This document shows positions 53,499 through 62,160 of a stretch of 64,000 bases of DNA, piece after piece. Under the pieces are notes generated by a model that saw nothing but the letters and a program-made list of their open reading frames with translations, ran no database searches and was not told the origin of the DNA. The DNA comes from Halobacillus shinanisalinarum (GTDB lineage: Bacteria; Bacillota; Bacilli; Bacillales; Halobacillaceae): contig NZ_CP095074.1 of the NCBI RefSeq assembly GCF_022919835.1, positions 2,566,001 to 2,630,000 on the forward strand. The letters are read 5' to 3'. Made by a program: the position numbers and the translations under genes. Numbering within the stretch: position 1 is the stretch's first letter; the number at the start of each line of letters is the position of its first letter.

Positions 53499-54428
53499 AT
53501 GAAAGCAGTGATTATTGAAGATTACGGGAGTGCTGAACAATTAAAATATACGGAGGTTGATCAACCCGAGCTAAAAGACAATGATGTCTTGATTGAAGTG
53601 GTTGCGACTTCGGTCAATCCGGTTGACTGGAAAATCCGTGAAGGCTATCTCAAAGAGATGATTCCGTACAATTTTCCAGTTATTTTAGGGCTTGATGCTG
53701 CCGGTATCGTTAAAGAAGTCGGTCAAAACGTGACAGCATTCAAGGTCGGCGACAAAGTGTTTTCTCGGCCGGATATTACACGCAATGGAACCTACGCGGA
53801 ATATGTGGCTGTTGATGAAAGCCTTGTTGCTAAAAAACCGGTCCATCTTTCCTTTGAAGAGGCCGCATCAATCCCGCTTGTTGGACTCACATCATGGCAA
53901 TGTCTTGTTGACTTCGCTAATATCAAAGAAGGCGATCGGGTGTTGATTCACGCGGGAGCAGGCGGGGTTGGCAGTTTTGCTATCCAGTTGGCGAAAGCAT
54001 TCGGTGCTTGGGTGGCGACCACCTGTAGCACGAAGAATGTTGATTTTGTTAAATCACTCGGGGCCGATAAGGTCATCGATTATGAAAATGAAGATTTCAC
54101 ACAAGTCCTTCATGATATAGACATTGTTTTTGATACGCTGGCCGGTGACATTCAAACGCAAAGTTATGATGTTTTAAAAGAAGAAGGTATTCTGGTTTCA
54201 ATTGCTGGCCAGCCCGATCAAGAATTGGCCAAAGCGAAAAAGGTGAAAGCCGGCTATGTTTTCCTTGAACCTGATGGTGAACAGCTTGCCAAGATCGGTG
54301 AACTGATTGAACAAGGAAAGATCCGCGCAAATGTGGGGACAGTGATGAAACTAGAGGAAATTCAAGAAGCCCATCGATTAAGTGAAACACATCATGCCAA
54401 AGGAAAAATCGTCCTCCATGTTGGGTAA
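53499..54428 (+). CDS. NADPH-dependent quinone oxidoreductase (zinc-independent MDR)
   Basis: 309 residues, medium-chain reductase fold without the structural zinc loop. The NADPH-binding HAGAGGVGSFAIQLAKAFGA lies near residue 149, and the N-terminal part shows SVNPVDWKIREGYL. It reduces quinones or enals. CAGGAGGACTG precedes the ATG. GC content is slightly higher here and in the next gene than upstream, which may mean a different origin. Confidence 0.9.
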   Translation: MKAVIIEDYGSAEQLKYTEVDQPELKDNDVLIEVVATSVNPVDWKIREGYLKEMIPYNFPVILGLDAAGIVKEVGQNVTAFKVGDKVFSRPDITRNGTYAEYVAVDESLVAKKPVHLSFEEAASIPLVGLTSWQCLVDFANIKEGDRVLIHAGAGGVGSFAIQLAKAFGAWVATTCSTKNVDFVKSLGADKVIDYENEDFTQVLHDIDIVFDTLAGDIQTQSYDVLKEEGILVSIAGQPDQELAKAKKVKAGYVFLEPDGEQLAKIGELIEQGKIRANVGTVMKLEEIQEAHRLSETHHAKGKIVLHVG

Positions 54429-54489
54429 GGTAAGGAAAGAGTACTTACGATCAACCCTTACTTTTTTCAGGACAAAGGAGTGAAATAAT

Positions 54490-55950
54490 ATGTTTTCAGA
54501 CTTTAGCAACCTATATATTTCCGGAGAGTGGCGAGAAGGAACGAGTGATAGAACCGTTACGGATATCAATCCCTATACACGAGAGGCGATTGTTGAGATT
54601 CAAGGGGGAACAGCTGAAGATCTAGATGAAGCTTATGAATCCGCACAAAAAGTTCAAAAAGAATGGGCACAAGCATTACCACAGGCTAGGCAAAAAATTC
54701 TCGAGAAAGCGGCAAATCTGATGCTCGAGAATCAGGAAGAGATTATTAACTGGTTAGTTAAAGAGTCTGGCAGTACAAGGATTAAATCGATGGTCGAATT
54801 TCAAGCGGCGTATAGCGACATTAAAGAAGCGGCCGGTTATCCATTGCGTATGACCGGATTGATTGCCCCCTCTAAAACAGCTGGGAAAGAAAACCGGGTG
54901 TATCGCGGGCCCCTTGGGGTTATCGGTGTCATTAGCCCGTGGAATTTCCCATTGCATTTGACCATGCGGTCTGTCGCGGCGGCTATAGCAACGGGTAACG
55001 GCGTTGTGATCAAACCAGCGACTGAAACACCTGTCACCGGCGGGCTATTAATTGCTAAATTGTTTGAAGAGGCAGGACTACCCGGCGGTTTGCTTAATGT
55101 TGTCGTTGGTCGGGGGTCTGAAATTGGCGACCATATGGTGACGCATCCGATTCCATCGTTTATTTCCTTTACTGGTTCAACAGACGTCGGCCGTCATATT
55201 GGAGAATTAGCTGGCCGAACCTTAAAGAAAGCAGCACTGGAACTTGGTGGAAACAATGTCTTCATCATGCTTGAAGATGCAAAAATTGAAGAAGCGGTGG
55301 AATCAGCCGTTTTCGGCAAGTTTTTGCACCAAGGGCAGGTGTGTATCGCCGCCAACCGCATTCTAGTTCCCGAATCAAGGTATGATGAGTTTGTTGAGGC
55401 CTTCAAAAATAAAGTAAGTAACCTTAAAGTCGGCGATCCAGATGATGCTAAGACCAATGTCGGGCCGGTGATTAATAGTGGTCAACTGAAAGGCATTCTA
55501 GAGGACCTCGAATCAAGCATTAACCAGGGTGCCCATAAAGTTTTGGGCGGAGACGTCAATGGAAATATTCTTGAGCCAACGGTTCTCGTGAATGTAACGA
55601 ATGATATGTCAATCGCTAAAAATGAAATTTTTGGCCCGGTCGCTCCGATTATTTCATATAAAGATGAAGACGAGGCCGTTGACATCGCCAACGATTCACC
55701 ATATGGCTTAAGCGGTGCCGTACATTCTGGTTCATTAGAACACGGGGTAAACATCGCTAGAAGACTCCATACCGGTATGGTTCATGTCAATGATCAATCG
55801 ATTAATGACGAGTCCCACGTCCCGTTCGGCGGGGAAAAAGAGTCAGGCCTTGGTCGATTTAATGGGGATTGGATTCTTGAAGAATTCACGACTGTGCAAT
55901 GGGTATCTGTCCAACACGAAAAACGCGATTACGGCCCTTATTTTGATTGA
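54490..55950 (+). CDS. Aldehyde dehydrogenase (NAD(P)-dependent)
   Basis: 486 residues. The catalytic Cys lies in HQGQVCIAANRI near residue 287, the general base Glu in ALELGGNN near residue 253, and the cofactor loop in FTGSTDVGRHIG near residue 228. The closest type is the benzaldehyde/aryl-aldehyde branch. Together with the three upstream genes it suggests a reactive-aldehyde or quinone detoxification cluster. A strong terminator follows. Confidence 0.92.
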   Translation: MFSDFSNLYISGEWREGTSDRTVTDINPYTREAIVEIQGGTAEDLDEAYESAQKVQKEWAQALPQARQKILEKAANLMLENQEEIINWLVKESGSTRIKSMVEFQAAYSDIKEAAGYPLRMTGLIAPSKTAGKENRVYRGPLGVIGVISPWNFPLHLTMRSVAAAIATGNGVVIKPATETPVTGGLLIAKLFEEAGLPGGLLNVVVGRGSEIGDHMVTHPIPSFISFTGSTDVGRHIGELAGRTLKKAALELGGNNVFIMLEDAKIEEAVESAVFGKFLHQGQVCIAANRILVPESRYDEFVEAFKNKVSNLKVGDPDDAKTNVGPVINSGQLKGILEDLESSINQGAHKVLGGDVNGNILEPTVLVNVTNDMSIAKNEIFGPVAPIISYKDEDEAVDIANDSPYGLSGAVHSGSLEHGVNIARRLHTGMVHVNDQSINDESHVPFGGEKESGLGRFNGDWILEEFTTVQWVSVQHEKRDYGPYFD

Positions 55951-55982
55951 TGGCTAGATTTAGAAAAAATGAAAACATGCTA

Positions 55983-56013
55983 AAGACCACATTCCATGCA
56001 AAGAATGTGGTCT
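55983..56013 (+). terminator. Terminator after the aldehyde dehydrogenase
   Basis: AAGACCACATTC and GAATGTGGTCTT form a perfect 12-bp stem around CATGCAA. Confidence 0.85.
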
Positions 56014-56465
56014 TACTTTGTCATTTAATTTAACTTTGACAGAAGTGTTTAAATCAGAGAGCAAGATTGCTTTGGGAAGTGCTGTGTCTTTCCCGCTAAT
56101 GCCTGTTTGTGATATAAAAGCAGCAATTGGGTACACCCTGTATAAACATAATAAATCCCTGTAATATCAAGGTATATAATGTTCATTCAGGGTTGTTAAA
56201 TTTAATTGAGATGAAAATAATAATATGCACGAGTGAGGTCCAACGAGCAAAATTTAGACCTTTAGATTAGAATTTTTGAAAAAGAAAGTGGAGTTATGGA
56301 GAGACCGCACTTTTTTTGAAGATTGCTTACAACCAAATGTTAAGTAAACGAATTCAAACAGGGAAAAAGTATAATATTAATTCATTTATTTACCATTTAT
56401 ATATGATATTATTTACATAGCGTTATCAATTGTAAATATCAATAAAGAAAAGTGAGCTGATTAAA
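56014..56465. other. Gap without a gene upstream of the HEPN-like locus
   Basis: No gene is visible. Near 56286-56322 AAAGTG and CACTTTTTTT can pair as a weak terminator. AT-rich DNA at 56380-56440 probably holds the promoter of the HEPN-like gene. Confidence 0.4.
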
Positions 56466-57113
56466 GTGGGAAATGAAAGGTCTGAATTAGGAGAAGTTAA
56501 ACAGGCAAGTATATCTATAGATAGATTACAAAACTTTGAAAGTTATCTGCAAGAGCTTGGATTGCCTCATGAGGGGATTATAGCATCCGGTAGAGAGAGA
56601 AAACTCATGGCGACAAACTTACCAGAATCTATTTATGAATTAACCCCTCAAAGCAAGCGGAATGCAGTGTATTGGATTTATCCAAATTCGTTGCAAGTTC
56701 TGCAATAGGACTATATGATGCAGCTTTAAATTATTTATGGAATGAGGTGGTTGTTTCTTTAAGGGAGAAGGTAAAGTTATATAGTCTAGAATTATTTTTT
56801 GATGCTGCAATTGGAGGAGAATTAAGAGAAACTTACTCCGAAGAAGAAGACTTAAGCTCAATTAAAGATAATACTCTAATAGATACATGCAGAAAACTTG
56901 AAATAATCTCTGATTTGCTTCACGAAAAGTTAAAGCATATTTTATACATGAGAAATAACATTGGTGCTTCACATCCTAATATGGAGTCAATAAAAACTTT
57001 TGAATTATTAGGATGGCTAGAGACATGTGTAAATGACATTATTGAAGACCGTCCTTCAGAAGCCGCACTTTTTTGTTAAACAACTTATTGTTAATCTAAA
57101 GCAAGAAAACTGA
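56466..57113 (+). pseudogene. HEPN-like protein, N-terminal part (frameshifted, cut by IS3 element)
   Basis: From GTG at 56466 the first frame ends at 56708. A missing base near 56671 (TATTGG) shifts reading to a second frame with helical sequence up to about 57068. There RNNIGASH gives a HEPN-type Arg-Asn...His motif, and a T6 run at 57069-57074 shifts the frame once more (five Ts would give ALFVKQLIVNLKQEN). The IS3 element then interrupts the gene. HEPN proteins are RNases common in abortive infection and toxin systems. All breaks together leave it dead as written. Confidence 0.72.
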
Positions 57114-57186
57114 TGTTAGCCTAGAAATTGGACACAGAGAATGGAGATTTTTATACTGAAAATAACAATTCTTGGGAGTGTCCAAA

Positions 57187-57474
57187 ATGAGTAAACGTTA
57201 CGATAAAGAATTCAAATTATATGCGGTAAAAATGGTCGTGGAAGATGGCAGAAAGATTGCGGAAGTGGCAAGGGAACTTGATTTAGTCCATCAGACGCTG
57301 AATAAATGGGTAACGAAATACAAGGAAGATAAGGAAGACAGCTTTGTTGGGAGTGGGAACCTAAGTCCGAGAGATGCTGCCGAGTATGAAAAGGATAAGC
57401 AAATTCGTGATCTGAAAGAAGAAGTCGCCATTCTAAAAAAGGCGATGGGCATCTTCGCCAAAAATCAGAAGTAA
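57187..57474 (+). CDS. IS3 transposase OrfA
   Basis: 95 residues. A helix-turn-helix (KRYDKEFKLYAVKMVVEDG, then VARELDLVHQTLNKWV) is followed by a leucine-zipper-like coil (RDLKEEVAILKKAMGIF). In the IS3 family OrfA binds the ends and is fused to OrfB by frameshifting near the AAAAAATC-like end. ATG at 57187 follows GGGAG. Confidence 0.9.
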   Translation: MSKRYDKEFKLYAVKMVVEDGRKIAEVARELDLVHQTLNKWVTKYKEDKEDSFVGSGNLSPRDAAEYEKDKQIRDLKEEVAILKKAMGIFAKNQK

Positions 57475-57475
57475 T

Positions 57476-58334
57476 CTACGACTTCATCGAAAAGCACCGA
57501 CACGAGTTCCGTGTAGCGAAGATGTGCCAGGTATTAGGTGTTTCTAAAGGCGGTTTTTATGAGTGGCGTAAACGATCCCAGAGTAATCAGGAAAGGTGAA
57601 AAGAGAAACGGACTGCCCAAGTAAAACGGGTGTATGTGGAGTCTCAAAGAAGATACGGGAGTCCGAAAATTACGAAAGAATTAAAACAACAAGGGTGGAA
57701 TGTATCTCAAAAGACCGTGACTCGGATCATGAGGGAGAATGGCCTGCGCTCCAAAACCGTAAAGAAGTATAAAGCGACGACAAATTCCAAACACTCTTAT
57801 CCTATTTATCCCAATCTATTGAACCAACAGTTTCAAGTGAATCGACCTGGGGCCGTTTGGGTGAGTGATATCACATACGTGTGGACAAAGGAAGGTTGGT
57901 TGTATTTGGCCACGGTGGTGGACTTATTTTCAAGGAGAATCATTGGTTGGGAAATGAGCCATCGAATGACCAAAGCCTTGACGATCAGGGCTTTACAGAG
58001 AGCTATGGATCAACAGCCGCCAAAAGAAGGACTTATTCATCACTCTGATCGCGGTAGTCAGTACGCTGCAAACGAGTATCAAGCGATTCTACGAAACAAT
58101 GATGTAACGACGAGTATGAGTAGAAAAGGAAACTGTTATGACAATGCTTGTATCGAATCTTTTCACAGTGTCCTCAAAAAGGAGCTCATATTCCATGAGA
58201 ACTATCAAACACGTGAAGAAGCTAAACGAAGCCTATTCGCCTATATCATGACCTTTTACAACTACAAGCGTATTCATTCAGCCATTCAATACATGTCACC
58301 TATAGCTTACGAAAAAAGTATATCCAAGAGGTGA
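57476..58334 (+). pseudogene. IS3 transposase OrfB, interrupted by a stop codon
   Basis: The frame starting with YDFIEKHRHEFRVAKMC is the normal OrfB start. A TGA at 57597-57599 interrupts it; the same frame then continues without a break to 58334. The DDE residues are present: Asp in VWVSDITYVWT, Asp in IHHSDRGSQYA and Glu in CYDNACIESFHS. The single nonsense codon separates the N-terminal HTH_21 region from the catalytic domain, so transposition is unlikely unless UGA is read through. Confidence 0.9.
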
Positions 58335-58360
58335 AGGCCGGTATAAGTCATTTTAGTTAC

Positions 58361-58405
58361 CCTCTCAAGTAAAGAAGGGGCAAGGGCCCTTCTTTACTTG
58401 AGAGG
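58361..58405. terminator. Long perfect hairpin at the IS3 3 prime end
   Basis: 58361-58379 and 58387-58405 pair perfectly over 19 bases with a 7-base loop. It lies between the end of orfB and the right terminal repeat. There is no T run, so it may block incoming transcription or act in RNA stability rather than be a simple terminator. Confidence 0.75.
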
Positions 58406-58470
58406 CCAGCAAGCGGAGCGCGGTAGGGGTTCTAGATAAATCAACATTTTGAGTGTCCATTTTCTTGACA

Positions 58471-59273
58471 TAAATCCAAACTTGATAATTGATGAATCTC
58501 GCTTGGAACACATAAAAGAAAATTTAACTAAACAAAATACACGCTTATCAGGGAATTTATTAATTACATTATTTAGTATTTTCACGAAGAAAAATACAAC
58601 CCCGAATGTTAGAGATAATATTTTAAAGTTAGCGCCAGTCGTTTGGGAAGCGAGCCCTGAGGAGAAAAAATATGATATAGGCTTTAAGTTAGACCATTTT
58701 GCATTACATCTGGATGATGCAACACTTGAATTGGGAAATAGGTTTTTAGAAAAATGTTATGGCGTTAATTATAAAAGCGAAGGGACAAGAAGTAGAGAAT
58801 TAGATTCATTTTTATCACGCTTATCAGATGTACACTATTCCTTCGATAATTTTCACCATGAGGTTCCAATAGCCAAACAGATTAAAAGATATATTATAGA
58901 AGAAAGTGACATTTTACAAAACATAGAGGATAAGTTAATTGAAACTGTGTTAATTTGTAGAATTGGAAACGGTAATTGGTATTGTGAAGGAGTCTCACCT
59001 GGCGCGAAAAATATTTATGAAGACATAATTAAATTATTTAATTCGAAGCAGATAAACAAACTAATAAAATTTATGTCAGAAACAGAAATAAGAAATCAAT
59101 TCAACATGGGAAATTGTGTTTTCCAAGACAAAGAAGTTTTAGGAATAGTGAACTTGGATTTACAAGAAGATAGAACACGTGAAGCTATTGAATTTATATT
59201 GGATAATATCGGTAGTTATAAAACTAAAATCTTTAATACTAAGGAACTTAAGGAATGTTTAAGGTTTTTATAG
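58471..59273 (+). pseudogene. HEPN-like protein, C-terminal part (after the IS3 element)
   Basis: The open frame continues from the IS end (DINPNLIIDESRLEHIKENL) for about 265 residues. It is helical and acidic, with no named family recognised. Composition and frame fit the upstream half, and together they would make about 480-490 residues. The apparent ATG at 58449 lies inside the IS terminal repeat. It ends right next to the convergent YgjP-like fragment. Confidence 0.65.
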
Positions 59274-59552
59274 ATTGATATGACGACCTAAGTAAGGGAA
59301 TTTCTCACCACTGACAAATTCCTTCGGTTGAACTGATAGCTGAACTTCATTTAGTTCTCTAAGCTTGGTCATGATCCAAGGGGCTTTCTTTTTGATCAGT
59401 ACATTCATTTTTTCTGTTTCAAGATAGTGTGGTGCGAAAACCTCTACTCCGTTTACGAGATCAACTGAAATTTTCAAGTCTTTGCGGTTTTGGTGATAGA
59501 ATATATAATCAATTTCTGTGGTGCCGTAGGTGAGTAGAGGCGTAATAATCAC
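59268..59552 (-). pseudogene. YgjP-like metallopeptidase (DUF45), N-terminal fragment
   Basis: 94 residues. NRKDLKISVDLVNGVEVFAP, KKKAPWIMTKLREL and SGEKFPYLGRHINL match the first third of YgjP/M48-like metal-dependent hydrolases, but the HExxH domain is missing. The fragment ends where the HEPN-like gene ends, which marks a recombination joint. Such genes often sit in type I restriction loci. Confidence 0.75.
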
Positions 59553-59927
59553 GTTCTTCCTATTTTAATGGGTTGTTCAATCATATCATTAGAACACCAA
59601 TAAATAAATTTTAAGGGAACAGGTTTTGGCACCCATAGTGTGTCGGAAGTGTCATCAGATGGCAGTATAAATTCGCTGTATCAAAAATGAACGTTATTGC
59701 AAATTAAGGTTTATCTTGAAAAAGCATATGCCTTCAGTTAGAATCTTTAATTAAATAATTTACTTACAAACTTTTTTGAGACTTACTGAAGCTAAAGGGA
59801 ATGAGAATTTATTATATGTCATGTGATTTTAAGGGTATGGTGGAAGCATAAATCTAGACTATTTTTAAATAGGCTAATACAATACACAGTATAGTATATA
59901 AAGCAATTCATAAAGGAGATATAGAAT
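59553..59927. other. Promoter region of the persulfide operon
   Basis: No gene. An AT-rich stretch upstream of the regulator (near 59870-59905, with AGTATAGTATATAAAG) probably carries its promoter. Confidence 0.4.
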
Positions 59928-60188
59928 ATGGATTTTTCACAGGATTTAAAACTACGATTAAAGCGGGCAGAAGGACAGGTTCGTGGCGTGCACAAAATGA
60001 TGGAGGAAGAAAAAGAATGCAAAGATGTCATCAGTCAGCTGTCTGCAGTAAGGTCCGCTGTGGATCGCACGATTGCCACAATCGTTGCTGAAAATTTGCA
60101 ACGATGTATTCAAGAACAGGCGGACAAGGGAGAGGATACCACGAAAGTAGTTCAGGAAGCCATCGAATTATTAGTCAAAAGCAGATAA
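59928..60188 (+). CDS. yrkD: CstR/YrkD-type persulfide-sensing repressor (CsoR family)
   Basis: 86 residues, all-helical CsoR fold. The two cysteines are exactly at positions 31 (KECKDV) and 60 (LQRCIQ), and the His needed for copper in CsoR is replaced (Asn 56), which matches CstR, the repressor that senses persulfides by forming a Cys31-Cys60 link. AAGGAGAT precedes the ATG. It is the first gene of a sulfur operon, and shared motifs lie before the next two genes. Confidence 0.88.
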   Translation: MDFSQDLKLRLKRAEGQVRGVHKMMEEEKECKDVISQLSAVRSAVDRTIATIVAENLQRCIQEQADKGEDTTKVVQEAIELLVKSR

Positions 60189-60197
60189 GAAAAGTTA

Positions 60198-60225
60198 AGA
60201 AGCAATTAGATTTGCTTTTTAATTT
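60198..60225 (+). terminator. Weak terminator or attenuator after yrkD
   Basis: AGCAA and TTGCT pair around TTAGAT and run into a T-rich stretch. Confidence 0.5.
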
Positions 60226-60237
60226 TCATTTGTTATT

Positions 60238-60257
60238 ATACCCATAGATGTATATGT
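60238..60257. promoter_or_regulatory. Putative CstR operator, site 1
   Basis: ATACCCATAGATGTATATG. A close relative lies at 60771, also just before a gene of this operon. Confidence 0.55.
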
Positions 60258-60275
60258 ATGAAGGGAGAGCCAAAC

Positions 60276-60755
60276 ATGTCAGATCAAAAGAAAACGACGA
60301 TCGTTTTGTTTAATGGTGATTATGATAAGGCGATGGCGGCGTATATTATTGCAAATGGAGCTGCAGCCTATGACCATGAAGTAACGATTTTCCACACGTT
60401 CTGGGGATTAAATACCCTGCGCAAAGATAATAAAGTGTCAATGAAGAAACGGTTTATAAACAAGATGTTTGGGAAGATGATGCCTAGAGGTGCCGATAAA
60501 ATGGGGCTTTCTAAAATGAATTATTTAGGGATGGGGCAAAAGATGATCAAAAATGTTATCAAGAAACACAATGCCATGCCTCTACCTCAATTAATAGAAA
60601 TGGCACAGGAGCAAGATGTGAAATTGATTGGTTGCACGATGACCATGGATTTACTTGGCCTTCAAAAAGAGGAGCTCCTTGACGGTATTGAATACGCGGG
60701 GGTTGCTGCTTATATTGGAGATGCTGAAGAAGGTAATGTGAATTTGTTTATATAA
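60276..60755 (+). CDS. yrkE: DsrE family sulfur relay protein (YrkE)
   Basis: 159 residues. The DsrE/peroxiredoxin-like fold shows VLFNGDYDKAMAAYIIANGA at the start, and the sulfur-carrying Cys in LIGCTMTMDLLG near residue 121. Such proteins accept persulfide sulfur from rhodaneses or TusA. ATG at 60276 follows AAGGGAGAG; ATG 60258 is in frame but overlaps that site. Matches the B. subtilis yrkE place after yrkD. Confidence 0.88.
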   Translation: MSDQKKTTIVLFNGDYDKAMAAYIIANGAAAYDHEVTIFHTFWGLNTLRKDNKVSMKKRFINKMFGKMMPRGADKMGLSKMNYLGMGQKMIKNVIKKHNAMPLPQLIEMAQEQDVKLIGCTMTMDLLGLQKEELLDGIEYAGVAAYIGDAEEGNVNLFI

Positions 60756-60770
60756 TTTTTTAAGGTTATC

Positions 60771-60790
60771 ATACCCATACGCGTATATGT
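60771..60790. promoter_or_regulatory. Putative CstR operator, site 2
   Basis: ATACCCATACGCGTATATGT contains the palindrome ATACGCGTAT. It resembles site 1 and lies 34 bases before the rhodanese gene. Confidence 0.55.
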
Positions 60791-60823
60791 GTAGTATTTA
60801 GATTAAAGTCAGGTGGGTTAGTA

Positions 60824-61117
60824 ATGAAGGAAGTTACAGCAAAAGAGCTAGAGAAGAAAGTAAGAGAAGGAGAAAAGGTAAACATCATAGACGTGAGAGA
60901 GGATAAAGAGGTAGCACAAGGGAAAATTCCAGGTGCCCAGCATATACCGCTAGGGCAAGTGCAGGATCGACTGGATGAAATCGATAAAGATACAGCATCG
61001 TTTGCCGTTCCGGTGGGCGCAGTGGCAAAGCATGCGTTTTTTTTAAGTAAGCAAGGCTATGATGTAACCAATATGGCGGGCGGCATGCTGGAGTGGTCGG
61101 AGGAAGTAGAGAAATAA
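60824..61117 (+). CDS. Rhodanese-like protein with the active-site loop out of frame
   Basis: 97 residues. VNIIDVREDKEVAQGKIPGA and LSKQGYDVTNMAGGMLEW are normal rhodanese parts. Between them (60997-61044) the frame as written gives SFAVPVGAVAKHAFF, but the next frame over gives IVCRSGGRSGKAC, the expected catalytic loop with its Cys. A base lost before 60997 and a base gained in the T8 run at 61037-61044 would explain it. As written it lacks the catalytic Cys. Confidence 0.82.
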   Translation: MKEVTAKELEKKVREGEKVNIIDVREDKEVAQGKIPGAQHIPLGQVQDRLDEIDKDTASFAVPVGAVAKHAFFLSKQGYDVTNMAGGMLEWSEEVEK

Positions 61118-61129
61118 GGAGGTATTCAC

Positions 61130-61702
61130 ATGAATATTGAAGCAAATGAAATACTAGATGCTAAAGGATTAGCGTGCCCTATGCCCATTGTCAAAACGAA
61201 AAAAGCAATGAACAACTTAAATGAAGGGCAAGTTATTGAAGTTCAGGCTACAGATAAAGGATCTACTGCCGATTTAAAAGCATGGGCTGAAAGTACAGGT
61301 CATCAGTACCTTGGAACGGTTGAAAAGGGAACAGTATTGAAGCATTACGTTCGTAAGGCTAGCGAGGCTGAAGCGAAAGGAGAAACAAGGTATGAGGCGG
61401 TCACGGACCTAGAAGATCTGCGTAATAAAGTAGATGATGGAGAGAACCTATCCATTATAGATGTCCGTGAACCGGCTGAATTTGCATTTGGCCATATTCC
61501 TGGAGCCATCAATATCCCCTTAGGAGAGATTGAAGAACGTTTTCAGGAGTTGAATCAGGATGACCTGCATATTATTTGCCGTACAGGAAATCGAAGCGAT
61601 CTAGCTGCCCAAAAACTAAGTGAAAAAGGTTTTAAACATGTGAAAAATGTTATACCTGGAATGTCTAAATGGGAAGGATCAACGGAAGGAAGTAATAAAT
61701 AG
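61130..61702 (+). CDS. yrkF: TusA-rhodanese fusion (YrkF)
   Basis: 190 residues. Residues 1-75 form a TusA domain with DAKGLACPMPIVKTKKAM (the CPxP motif). Residues 90-185 form a rhodanese with the active Cys in IICRTGNRSD near residue 158. The fusion passes sulfur between low-molecular persulfides and the DsrE protein. AAGGAGGT precedes the ATG. Matches B. subtilis YrkF in domain order. Confidence 0.92.
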   Translation: MNIEANEILDAKGLACPMPIVKTKKAMNNLNEGQVIEVQATDKGSTADLKAWAESTGHQYLGTVEKGTVLKHYVRKASEAEAKGETRYEAVTDLEDLRNKVDDGENLSIIDVREPAEFAFGHIPGAINIPLGEIEERFQELNQDDLHIICRTGNRSDLAAQKLSEKGFKHVKNVIPGMSKWEGSTEGSNK

Positions 61703-61728
61703 CTCATTTTATAAGGAGGAATTTTAAA

Positions 61729-62141
61729 ATGGCCGATACAAAAGTTTCCATTATTGCAGCAAACGGGAGTTTGTTTAACGCGTATAAGGTATTTAATGTA
61801 GCTACAGCTGCTGCAGCATCTGATGCGGAAGTAGGAATCTTCTTTACGTTTGAAGGGCTGAATTTAATTCATAAAGAAGGGCACAAAAGCTTACCACTTC
61901 CAGAAGGTAAAGAGCATTTCGTAAAGAGCATTTCCAAGAAGGGTTTGAAAATGCAAACGTTCCTACAATCGAAGAGTTAGTTGGAATCGCTCAAGAATTA
62001 AATATTAAATTAATTGCCTGCCAAATGACAATGGATGTCATGAGTTTAGAAAAGAGTGATTTTGTTGATGGAATTGAAGTTGGCGGGGCTGCTTCATTCA
62101 TCGATTATGCGAAAGACGCTAATATGTCATTAACATTTTAG
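61729..62141 (+). pseudogene. Second DsrE family protein, frameshifted by a 14-bp tandem duplication
   Basis: From ATG 61729 (TAAGGAGGA site) the product reads as a DsrE protein up to PEGKEHF. GTAAAGAGCATTTC then occurs twice in a row at 61907-61920 and 61921-61934, shifting the frame to an early stop. Removing one copy restores EGFENANVPTIEELVGIAQE and the C-terminal DsrE part with Cys in LIACQMTMDVMS, ending at 62141. The intact protein would be about 132 residues. Confidence 0.9.
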
Positions 62142-62160
62142 ATAAGAAAGGAGAAACAGA

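Larger units (their letters stand above)
57114..58470 (+). mobile_element. IS3-family insertion sequence (IS150-like)
   Basis: Terminal repeats GAAATTGGACAC (57124-57135) and GTGTCCATTTTC (58453-58464) are near-perfect complements, and the outer ends are about TGTTAG and TTGACA. It carries orfA and a damaged orfB. The target duplication is not clear. It sits within the HEPN-like gene. Confidence 0.85.

Noticed and set aside
57114..58473. A 3-bp target duplication for the IS3 element
   Set aside because: TGA occurs near both ends, but taking it as the duplication would break the TG...CA ends typical of the family, so the exact duplication is left open.
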